Shown in pieces: positions 38,201 to 50,200 of a stretch of 64,000 nucleotides of DNA (position 1 is its first letter; every line of letters starts with the position of its first letter). The stretch spans positions 26,603,697-26,667,696 of the forward strand of contig NC_067125.1 in assembly GCF_021347895.1 (NCBI RefSeq), written 5' to 3'. Origin of the DNA: Acanthochromis polyacanthus. Taxonomy: Eukaryota; Chordata; Actinopteri; Pomacentridae. The notes beneath the pieces are model-generated. The model had not been told where the DNA came from. It searched no databases and was given only the letters and a program-made list of their open reading frames with translations. The position numbers and the translations under genes are program-made.

Positions 38201-41200
38201 TGGGCTATTTATAAGCGGCTCCAGTTGGTGGGCCGGTGGGGTCTTGTCTTGCAGATTCAACCCCATCCAATAGAGCTCATTCACACTGAAGGGAAATAAA
38301 CACTTGAAAAACCGAGCGAGGATAATGCCGCGCTATTATTTATTTTATTTTTTTGCTCATCTTTTTGTCAAGTGCTGCCATCCTAATTAGAACCATATTT
38401 CATCTTAAGAGGTTTTATCATTGAGAGCTCAGAGGGGATTTTACCGGCAAAATAGATCTAAAGGTAGTGTACTCCATTCTCTTTAATGAAGAATTCTATC
38501 AGAAGACAGATTACAAACTGTAATAACCTGTCTGAGTGGCATTTAATTTATTTTCACGGGCAAATTAAGTATTCAAAGTGATTCTGATGTGCAGTGGGTC
38601 ACTGGAACAGTGTGTTCATACGGGGAGTAGCTTGATTTATTAAAAATCTATGGCAAGAAACTTGATTTTGGCTGTGAAATGTAGCCCATCAGGGTCTTTC
38701 TCGGTTGTCTGAAGGCACATTTATCAACTAGTGGGCGTTCTGTGTTAAAATAAAATCCAATTTGTAAGTTTGAGAAGTGAAAATATTCAACTATGAGCTT
38801 CAATTATTTTTAATCATTCTTTGTGCTATTTTGCAAGTCGCTGGCAGAAAGTAATGTGACCTTATTTTGCACACTGGTCACATGACGTGCAGTCGCGCGG
38901 TGACTCTCGTGTTATTTTTGCAAGAGCCGCGCTGGACTGAGCTCATTCAGATGAACGACTGGGCTGCATTTATTCATGCAGGAGTAAAGTCAGGCTCCCT
39001 AAAAGTTGTGCAGAAGCAAAAAAAAGCTCACTTTGCTTCCCACCCAAAAACACGATCGACAAAATCAGTCTGTAGGAGTAAACAACCAAAAGGAGACATA
39101 ACTGTAGCTGATGTCTAAGAAAAGATCACGAGTTGAAAAATGACACGTGACCCATAATTTCTTGAGCTCTAAAACAAAGAAAGAATTTGTCTTTGCACGC
39201 TATGGATGCACTGTTAAGCTAATAAGTGAAACTCTTTGTGTTAACGCTGGTCTATTTTGCTCTAAAACTGCAATAACTGAAATGTAGCACTGCCATTCTG
39301 CATTAACCCTCCTGTTGTCCTATGGGTTAAAATTGACCCGTTTTAAAGTTTGAAAATGTGAGAAAAAAAAATATTTTCACAGTAAAATTTCTGATGTCCA
39401 CATTTTCAACATTTTTTGGGAAATTTATAAAATTTTTTGGTGGAAAAAAAATGTTAAAAAATGTTTAAGAACTTTGACAAAAAAACAAAAAACCAAGATC
39501 CAGCGAAATTTGCTGGATTTTGGTTGATTTTTATGTGAATGTTCTTTAAGAAAATATTAGAAGTTTTACTGATATATATGTAATCACTTTAGATATTTTT
39601 AAGATTTTTTTGAAAGATTTTTACTAATTTTTTGAAAATATTTACAAGAATTTTCTTGCCACATTTGGGGGATTTTTAAAAAATAAAACTTTTAAGAAAT
39701 TATTGGAATTTTCTTCCTGAAAATTATGCAAATTTTCAGAAATTTGGGGAATTTTTTTGTTGAATTTTAGAATTTTTTTAGACAAGGAAAGTACAATTCT
39801 ATACACCTTCAACTGAGTACATTATCCATCATTTCACACCAGTACATATTCATATGTAAATTAACCCATATTTATATGTGCTATGCCTCATTAGCACATG
39901 TGAAAGGTGCAAACAGTCTATTAAATCTGTACCTTGAACCTACTTTTCTAATTCTTGTGCTGCTTTTCTCAAGCCTCCTCTGTATCTAACTGCTGGGGGA
40001 AAAACAAAGTTTATCTTATCTTTCTGGGAGTCGTCACAGAGATTCATATTCACATGACTTTCAAAAGCGAGTGTCTGTTTTTTGCAGAAAGAAGCTCACG
40101 CGAAGTGCTCGTCGTGTGTTCATAATGTTGGTCAAAGTCAGTCACAAGGAAAGAAAAACAACCTGAATATCTAAGCAGCTCCTCTCACATGACAGGACAA
40201 AGGTCTTTGCTTCCGCACATCTAAATCTTCAGTCTTTCCTCTGACACTCTGTCTCAGACGCCCGTCGCTGTCAACAACATGCGGTCTCGCCATCCTTCTC
40301 TCAGCTGCTATCAGCGTGGCGTCAGACACGGAGCTGCTGTTCAGACTCGGAGCCTGACGGTCGACATTCTGCATCCTGCTTTATTATTCTTTTATTGTGA
40401 GGGCAGCGGCTGCCAGCGTAGAGCAGGAGGGGAACTGAAGAGCCATCTTTTCTCCCTCCTTACCCACCCCGCGGCCCCTCTTGACACAGATTTCAGGCAG
40501 CGTGCGTCTCCCTGGAATATTACTCCACCTCTACAGCCTTATCGCACTCAGCCTTGAGGGGTCACCCACAGCCATCATAATATTGCATTTTGGTTTTCCC
40601 TCTGCCTACCTGCTTAGATTAGGCAGATGTGGAGCAGATTGGTTTCTCACTGGGAAGGAGCAGGAGAAATGGGAGGGCAAAAGAGCAAATTTGTTTCGAT
40701 TCTGCTCGGGGAGGTCTAATTTGGGAGCGGAAGTGCAGCTTCCTCGTTAGGCCTCTGCTGTCAGGAGATACATGGAGAGAATATGGCGGCAAAGAAGGGC
40801 AGATTCAGGGCACTATTAGGCACTAGAGCATGGGACTCTGCTATCCATCTCTCGCTGAACTATCTTAATAATCGTCCATCATGAAAAATTGATCTGTTGT
40901 GTGGCCTCGTAAAGAAACGGCAATGAGCTGTCACCACGGCTTTGAAAAGAGGAATAAAAATAGGCTCTATAAATTGTTGGCTGCTATTCAACAGCTGCAG
41001 TTCTGACGGAGGGGGTTTATTAGAAGGCTAATTGAATTTGAGAGTTTATCATCAAATGTGTCACATGCAAATTGGACAAAACAAGCCCAAAATACTAAGC
41101 GTGGTGTGAGCCGTTGTGTGCAGAGAGGCAGGTATTAGAGCCAGTCAGCAAGAGAAATAAGTGATAAGTGTGCGCTGCAGCGATAAAGAGATAATTACAC

Positions 41201-44200
41201 TGAGGGCTTTACCCACAGCTTGTTGTTTAGTTGCAGAGCTAAGCAGGTGCATGATTGCATAAATAAGGAGATGGGGTTTAAGCTATTTCAACCAGGAAGA
41301 CGATAATTGCTTCATTTTTTTTTTCTTAATGACTCAAGGACTGTGATGATTGAGGTCCATTTTCAGGTGAGTTTTGTGAGCATGCGCGTTCCTTCCTGTC
41401 ACTTCAATCACCTGTTCTCGGCCACTAAAAGCTCTCAGCGCGAGCAATCCCTCCTCAATCCTTTCATCTCGGTTCCCTTTGAGCGCCCTGGATGACTCTT
41501 TGTGAACCTTCCTCCCCTTGGCCACCTATATACATCGATCTCTCCCACCTGGCCCTGGTCTCTCGCGGTCGGCCTCACTTGGCTCTCGTGGCCATGTGAG
41601 CCGTCGACCCTCTCAGCCCTCTCTATCCGGGCTTAAGGTCCACGTGGCCGGGAGCGGATTACATTCTTGACATCACTGCGCCAGATGTTTACGACCGAAA
41701 TAGACGGAACAACTAGCCTCACCGTTAAGTCAAACAATGCACTTAGCCTTGACACCTTGTTTTGTAGTTTCCTTTATAGAGGGAACAAAAAAACACAACA
41801 CCACCTAATGATCTCCACTGTTTCCTTCTTCAATTGGAATCAGAGCTGCTGCCTTTATCACTTTGTACAAAATTGACTACCTTCCTCGTTTCTCCGCTTC
41901 TTGCAGATTCGGCTCTCCGGTGAGAGATCAAATAGCCGATGCAGCTCCTGCCGTAACATACACATTAGCATGATTAAATTGGCCATTGCCTTCCTATTTA
42001 TTACAGGCCTCTCCGTGCCGGGTGGGAGGTCTGTGCGACACGTGTGCACCAAATTAGAGGCGTTAATGAGGGTTTTGGGGGGGTTGTTTCTGATTTCGGT
42101 GCCGTGTGGGATTTCAGGTGATGTGATTGAGACAGGGAGCCCCGGAGAGGAAGCGATATCTGGCTGCACGGTAGATTTAGGAGCTTAGGAGATTGTTAGA
42201 CCGGGATCAGTTTGTTTTGAACTATGTGCCTGTGTTTTTCACAGGCCACTTTTTGTGGAGGCAGACTCTTCCTCCCACCCTCAAACACTTTGTACTGCAC
42301 TCTCAGCAGTTTAAAAGAGGCGGATTAGACACAGGAGTGTGCCTCTCTCTCGTCTGCCGGAGAGCACAGTCGCCTAATCTCTCATGCTGAGGAGAGGGGA
42401 TTTGGGAGAAATGACCTGTGCTCACTTCACTCCCTCTTGCTTCTCATATCCTCCGAGTTGAGTGAAAACACAGTGCTGCATCCTTCCTTCCTTCCCGTCA
42501 CTCCCACTCGTGCTTTTTCTCATTTTCCTGCTGGATGACTCGGTGCTCATCAGCATGCAGCGCCACACGGCTGCTTCAGGACCAGGCAGGGCTGGCAGAC
42601 AGGCAGGCTTGTCAATAAAGGAACCACAGTAACAGGGCACCTCGGCGAGGCCTCCAGCCCTGTCACTGACGTCTCTCTCAGCCGCCTGAACTCCCTCAGT
42701 TAATGAGCACGTAATTGTTGAGCAAGCAGAAGAGAAATTGGGCAACTGAGGCAGCGAAAAAAGAAAGGAAGGAAAAAAGCAGCCGTGAGGTGAGAGGTGT
42801 AATAGCAAAGGTAGCACAACGGAGAGGAGAGGGAGGTGAGGGAAGGACAAACTGTTCCGGTGTGCAAAAGTAAGACATAAAATAGCCAATTTGTCCTTAA
42901 AATGTGAGGTGCAGGAGGAAGAACGGTGTGTCTAAATCAGACGGACCTGTGGGGGGAAATGGTGCTCACTGGGAGGTGACATTGAGAGCGAGCCGCTTCA
43001 AGGACAACATGGAAATATCACATCGAGTCGCTACAAAGCAGCTATGAGTTGTGGTGAGGCCGAGCCGGAGCAGGAGAGCAGCCAGAGAACTGCAGGAGGA
43101 GGGAGGAGATCAAGGGCAATGGAGCAGCGTTTCCAAAATATCCGACAACACGAAGCCACACTGGATGTCTTAGCATGTTCAGGTTCACATTACAAACAGT
43201 GCAAACATGGTGCATTTCATCTTCAATAATTTGCATATACATAGTTAATGTTTTTGCATCCTTTTCCACCTGAGGAACCACAGTATAAATTAAGTTTCTT
43301 AGAGGTAGTTTTCCCCTGAAAATATTCCCAGCTGTACTTTCTGAAGGTTCATGAACAATAAGAGTGCAGCACCGAATGTCACTGACGAGAATATTCAGGG
43401 GGAATTTGAGAGTGTTGCAATTTTGATGCGTCAGCAGACTGATCTGCTAAATCTTCCTGGGGCTTTTGGCAAGAAACTTGTATTTCTTCTGCGCATTTGT
43501 TGTTTAACAAATTAAAAAGCACATTTGTCTCACTGCAACAAAAAACCAACTAATGGGCAGAAAACACGGTCACAATTTTGCTCATTACATCAATTATCGG
43601 GCAAAACACAAAAATGTTGTGAGTCTGAATGTTGCTCGCAGGAACACTTTCTTCAATGAGGTGCTAGCTGTGAGTCAGCCTTCATCATTCTCCAAATGCA
43701 CATGTACTATAAGCCCAGTGGAGGTCTTGTTAAAATGGATTTTCAACTTGCCCAACACATTTTTGGAACCATATTAAATGTTTAAAATCTTCATATTGGA
43801 ATCATTTTTCATCACCATCTCACTGAAGTTGTGTTACAATCTTTTTCTGGACTCTGATTGCCTCTTTGGAAGCGAGTTGAGGTTGGGGTTCGACTCACCC
43901 CGCCGTGCGGTGCCACTCTCCCATGACCACCCAAGCTGATTTGAAAATGAATCTGCGCTCTGATTGCGGTGCTCCTTCGCCTCCCCTGCAGACGCCGAGC
44001 AGCGGAGCAGAGACTCGGCCCACATGTCTGCATTAGCCTGCCACGCTCGGGGCGATGCGAGAGGAGGCCATCTTTACCAGGGGGAGCATGATGGATGTAA
44101 TGTAGATATGCTTATCTTTCATTAAGCCCTACTCTGCCCTCCCTCAGCCTCTCAGCAGGGGTGGAGGGCGGAGGGATTTCAATCAGACAAGAGAGGAATA

Positions 44201-47200
44201 TAACTCTAGTGAGACATGCTGAGGCCAACAGCTAATCAGTCACGTCTCTATGGAGAAGACGCAGGCTTCACAGCAGGAGCATCCATCTCTAAGCCCGTCT
44301 TCTAACACTTGCATTTCGTCAATTGTCTGACCTTGCTCCCACCACCTACTGTTTCCTCCCCGCGGTGCACAGCTCGGGTCAGACCCCTCGGTGGCTTCCT
44401 GCTCCTGGGCAGTGACAAGCGACCATGAGGCTGACAAAGCTCCCTCGATAACAGCGACGGCGAGTGTGAAGCATGAGGACGAGATGTGACAAAGGGAGTG
44501 GTTGGAGGGAAGGTGGGGAATGGAAGAGGTGGAGTCCGAGCTGCTGAGAAGGCGCTATAATTAGCCACGGAAGATCAAATGACTTTTAATGGGTTTGTCT
44601 GAAAACAGCAGACTATTTCAGATTTGCGCTCTGAGCTATATTCATATCTCATCAAACTAATGGAATTCTCTGGAGTGCTTGATTGGTTTTTATCTCAGAT
44701 CAAAATGGCTGATAGAGGTGTGCGGCGGCAGCATTCATTAGCTGCAGAGCCGTAATGAAAAAAGTGTCATTTCAGGGCACTATTATGTAAAATGGAAATG
44801 GCTGTAACATTAAAAAAAGTTACATGTGCTGTCAAACCACAGTCCTTCATCTCGTGATCCAGCAGCAGCACTCTGAACTCATGGTTTGAAGCACAGTCAT
44901 TGTTGCTATAGGAGTCATTTCCCGTGAATGCTCAAGTGAGAATAGGCTTATAATAACTTCTTGTGATAGATAATGGAAACCTCTACTGGTCATTAGTTAG
45001 AGAATTAATAAGAGAAATACTACAAGGATACGATCAGGGTCATAGCTCAGCTGCTGCCAGATCTGGTGGAGGGAGGCCTGGTGCAGAATGCCAAATATGT
45101 TGTCGACAAAACCGGCCTTGAGCACGCAGCAACACAAACAAAATACTGTCCAGCGCAGAAACTATTTGCCGATTAGTCGATCAACAGAAAATTAGTAGTT
45201 AGTTAGTAGGGGGTGGCATGGCTCAGTGGGTAGAGTGGCCGTCTCACAACCGGAGGGTTGCGGTTCGATCCCCTGGCCCGTTGTGCTCATGTCGAGGTGT
45301 CCCTGAGCAAGACACCTAACCCCTAATTGCTCCTGGTGGGTCGTGGTTAGCGCCTTGCATGGCAGCTCCCGCCATCAGTCTGTGAATGTGTGTGTGAATG
45401 GGTGAATGTGATGCATCATGTAAAGCGCTTTGGATAAAAAAAAAAAAACACTATATAAATACAACCTTTTACCATTTAGTAGTTCATTTTGGAAAATGGG
45501 TCATTTAACAAAGAAAAATACGACAACATCTGGCGCTTTTAGCTACAAAACCCTCCGAACCCCAAAACCAGCTGGTGGGCTTCAAAGACCCTGAATTTAT
45601 TGTAAAAACAGCAAAAATTACACCATTTATCAGAGCCAGAAACTGTAAAATAGAGAAAACTAGCACAATTTGTGATCTTTCTTGAACTACTCATCTGTGA
45701 CGAGCTATTCAGTCACTTTAACCAAATCTAAATTTAAAATCAGGATGTTTAAATTGTCTTATTCTGCACGTTTTAAATTTTAAAAATTGCCAAAATTAAA
45801 CCGCATGCACAATTCAGATTGTGTAAAAAAAAAAAAAAAAATTCTTCACTTGTCTGTGCAAAGGTGAAGTATTTAGAGACTCAGCTGTGATCAGCAGTCA
45901 TGTGACAAAAATTCTGTTATTTTTTGGATGATGTGTTTACAAAGAGCAGCATGGAGACAGGAGTACAAATAGCAAAATATCTGTAGTATATATAGTTACT
46001 ATTTTTTTCACTGCTGGTAACAGCTGTGGTTGTTGTAAAATGTTGGATGCATTGATTTGATATTTTTTAATTTTTTGTACAATAATCAAAGAAATTCAAC
46101 TTCCATTTGCTTGTTTGATCGTGATTTATGGCGCCAAAACTGTCATACTGCACCAAAGACATTTGTGAGTTTCCGACATTATAATCATGGTTGTTCTGTT
46201 TCCATATAGGTGCAGAACTTCATAAAGGAGCCCACAGTGGAGGAAAATGTGACAGGAGCAAAATAAACTTGGGGTTCAGAAAGAAATATGAGAATTTGTT
46301 GCTTTTCTGTGTTTTCTGTCATCGTAAACTGATTGAGTTGGCAAAACAAGCGGCCTGGAGAAATCCTTTTGGCCGCTAAGTCTTTGTGATAAACGCTTAA
46401 GATGTTATAGCGAAGCTATCAATTCATTAAAAAAATAATTGCACAAATGAATCAATAGTAAAAATAATCCTTCCTTGCAGCCCTACAACTCTGCTGTGTC
46501 CTCTGGAGTCTTGCAGTTATTGTTTCTGCATAATAAACCTGTACTCCTGAAAACTACTGTGGAAGCTGATGCAGGGGAAATAAAGGGAAAAGCAGACTGA
46601 GGCAGGATGGGGAGTTGCGTCACATGTTCTCGGCGAAATTATATACGTCTCCCTCTGTTTGTGTGTCTATCGGTATCCTATACTTCCCAAGATTTCCTGC
46701 TTGCATTCACGCTACATTAATTTCCCCTCTCTGTCGCCTGGGCTTTTCTATTTTAGACTGAGGTAACTCTCATTTACGTCCTGCCCGCTCCTTAAATTAT
46801 ACAACACACAAACATCCTCCTTTTATTGCCACTGTGACTGCAGCGAGAAGAGCTGCGGGCTTTAGCTCGTCATCATGCATGAACACCTCTTATTGAATTA
46901 ATTACGGTGCGCTAAGGTAGAGGCTTAAAGATAATTAGGGGGGGAAACTCAAAGGAGGAATTTTCATCCATTTTCTGTAACTGCTTCAGAATGTCAGCTT
47001 TTTCGGTTCTCCCGTTCCCTCCTTTGTGGCTGAAACCTCCCCTCGTTCTGTCTGTCTCCCATGTGGATCCTCCTACAGGGCTGCTGTTTGTCCTTGGCCA
47101 CCTTCTCCTTGAGAAAATGCTGTATCAGACAGGCTGCTAACAGGGCCGTCACATACTTGAGCACCAGCGGTGGCGGCAGCAGCACAGGCCTCTCTCTGGG

Positions 47201-50200
47201 GGTATACAGTTACACTGCAATGCTTCTATCTCTTACCGTCCTGACATTTTCACCCCCCTCCTCCTCCCCCACTCTCCTGAGGGAAGAAGAGGATAAACTT
47301 TTAAAAAATGAAGGAAGAAAAAAAAGAAACAGGATTAAGTCCACGCTGCCCTTGGTTCCATTCTGGATGATACCATTTCCATTAGAGGAACGGGGGTAAA
47401 GACGGGAAACTCAGCGAGCAGGAAGACAGCCAGGAAGGGAGCTGGAACTAACATGTTCGGTTTTCCCTGGCAGCGGATGTGCAGCAAAAACGGAGCACTG
47501 TGGCAGCGAGGCAGGCTGCCAGTCATTCAGGCGGCTTATCAAGACGAGAGCACCACCTCCTTCCCCATTCTCCTTCAGCTATATTTGCGTTTCTACCTGG
47601 TCATGCAGATAAGTTAAGAGAAGAAGCTGATCAAACAGGGCTTCAAATCCCTGCAAAACAACAAAAGAGCAGGCACAGTGGCAGCGCTCGCCCTGAATAA
47701 CATCCCAAAGCGTGCCCAATGTGACGCCAAGATACAAAACATCAAAATACGGCCTCCCAGTGTGCAGCATCCTGGGGAAAATAAGGATGGAGACACATAA
47801 TCCAGAAAGAGACACAAATATTCCCACAAAGAGACAGACAGTCACACCCCCGCACAAACTGAAGCTCACAAAGAGATAAAGAAGCAAATAAACAAAGACA
47901 TCAATTATAACTGAAGTTTGGAAAACTGGGTCTGATTTGAATACTACAAAATTCAGTTGAAGATGGGTTCAAACAAGAGTTTAAAAAAAAACAGAAAAAG
48001 ACAGCATCCCTTGTGTGATTTAAGCTCTTACATTTTCTGGTGCACACAGCAGGAAACAATGCCTGGCTCATAGTTAAACTGGCTCTTTGATTCTTAGCTG
48101 CCTGCCACCATCTTATTCCACTTTGTGCAAAGAAGAAAAGCAGACAAATCAGTGCAAAGGCCTCACCCAAGCCTGCGCATGACTCACTGATCTTATAAAA
48201 CAGGAGCTGCACACCTGAATAAGACCAGGAGGGGACAGCAGGCCGAGTCCTCCTCACGTTGAGGACGAGGCAGGCGGGGCCATAGGCAGAGATACAAGTG
48301 CACTGTAACTCATAGATAGCACACCAGATATTTTATTCATGGGGAGAAAATCTCAAGCAGCAAAGAGTGACTCACAGAGCCACAGGGACACACAAAACTC
48401 AGCGCAAGAAGGGGGTTGACGGGGTTTAACCCACCTACGTCGGCTGCCTTCTCTTTGTCAAAAAATACATTAAAATATAACGTCCCTTTTAAAGAAGCGG
48501 GATTAAAGGGGACGTGTTTGTGTGCCAAACTCGCCACTGTGCGGTTACTTCCAGCGTTATCACAGGAAGAGAGCCGCTCACAGCACAATAAAGCCAGGCT
48601 CCTGCACTTCAGGCTATGCATTCCTGAGCACTCTGGCATATGAACCGACAAAAGGAATCCTCGTGCATCTGCGCCGGAGCCGAGCTGCCGTCGAAAAACA
48701 CACTCGCGCAGGCTCAGGTGTGTTTCACCTTGGCAGAAGAGCACATGAGGAGGGATTGTCGCCGCTGTGCAGATTGGCCTACATATGGCGGGAGGCCTGA
48801 TGCAACTTAAGCGATGTGCAGTCATGGGTGTGTCGATTTGAACTCACTCACTCCGTGCCAAGTCCCTGCCGCTCCAGGATCTCACCGAGAAGAACTGACT
48901 AAATATGTGATGAGCCGAGCTGCAGGAGGATTCACAAACACACACACACAAAACCACACACTTCCAGTTGCTAAAAAATAAAATAAGAAAGGAGGCAACT
49001 CGGCTTGCTTGGGATAATTAGAGCGCACGCAGAGCCTGGGAGACAAAGCCCGGCATCGTGAGAACAAGGCTCGCCTGATGAGGCCTCTCTATTTAAATCC
49101 TCGGGATGAGCCAAGAGTGTGTCTGTCGATGGAATCGCTCCAGGAGACGTGCACGAGCTCGGAGGAAGAAACAGCCAAGGTGGTGAAAGGAAAGACAGAC
49201 GCAGACAGAAAAACTGTAGACGAAGACGAGTGGCAGGAAGGCATCTTTGAGGAAATGAAAGGACTGAGATTAAAGGCTTAGATTCAATCAGACATCCCTT
49301 CCTACTGTTAGTCATAGAGCACAGATCAGACTTCAGTGTTGGGCGAACACCGCCGATATTACACAGGTGACTCACTGTGCTCAGTGCCACTTTGAAGTTA
49401 GTGTGCCTCTGCAGGGGAGTGGAAATGAGTGAGTGGGTGAGAGTGTGTTGGGGCAGGGCTCTGGGATTAGTACCTTTCCCTTTGCAGATCTATAAGCACC
49501 CAGTATTTCTTGTCGCTAAGAGGATTCACAGGATACGGGGCCATCCCAACAATTGAAAGCAAAAGGTTTTAGGCACTAATCTACAAATTCAAGGGCGAGC
49601 GAGCCCGGTACTCTGCTGATGGCGCACATGCCTTCAGCTGCCTTCAACTTGACTGACATGGCAGAACGTGGAGGTCAAGGAGGCGATCTGTGCAGCTTAG
49701 AGGAGAGAAAGGAAACAGCTTTCAGGAGGCTTTAGCTGCCACCCGCAACGACGTGTTCAGAGATCCCTATCAAATGCAAGAGCTGCTGATTGTTGGTTTG
49801 TTTTTCTTCCTTTTCACCAACAGCTCCGTATCTCGATCACTTCTGTGTGCCAACGGCTGCCCTGAGTCGTCTATTCAGGCTCACACAAAAGGCCCTCATG
49901 GAGAACGGTTGAGCCCCGCTAACGGACGGGTCCACATTTCCCGCCTCGACAATCACAACCGAGCGGGGGGAAAAGCCATTCACATGCGATTGTTCGCTAT
50001 CAGCCCAAACCCCGAACAAACACACACATGAAAGCACACAGGAGCTCGCTTTAACATCAACGCCCGCCTTAAAGCACGCACACACACTGTGGATGATAAG
50101 AGGAAATCTGCTGCTGCAAGAGGACTGCAACCACAGAGCAATAAGCACAGCACTACAGCCATTTTTCTATTTTTTTTCTGGTTATGCTGAAAAGATCTGC

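Noticed and set aside
45218..45290. Possible tRNA gene (A and B boxes)
   Set aside because: The boxes belong to a SINE. No acceptor stem closes, and the SINE body and target duplication follow.
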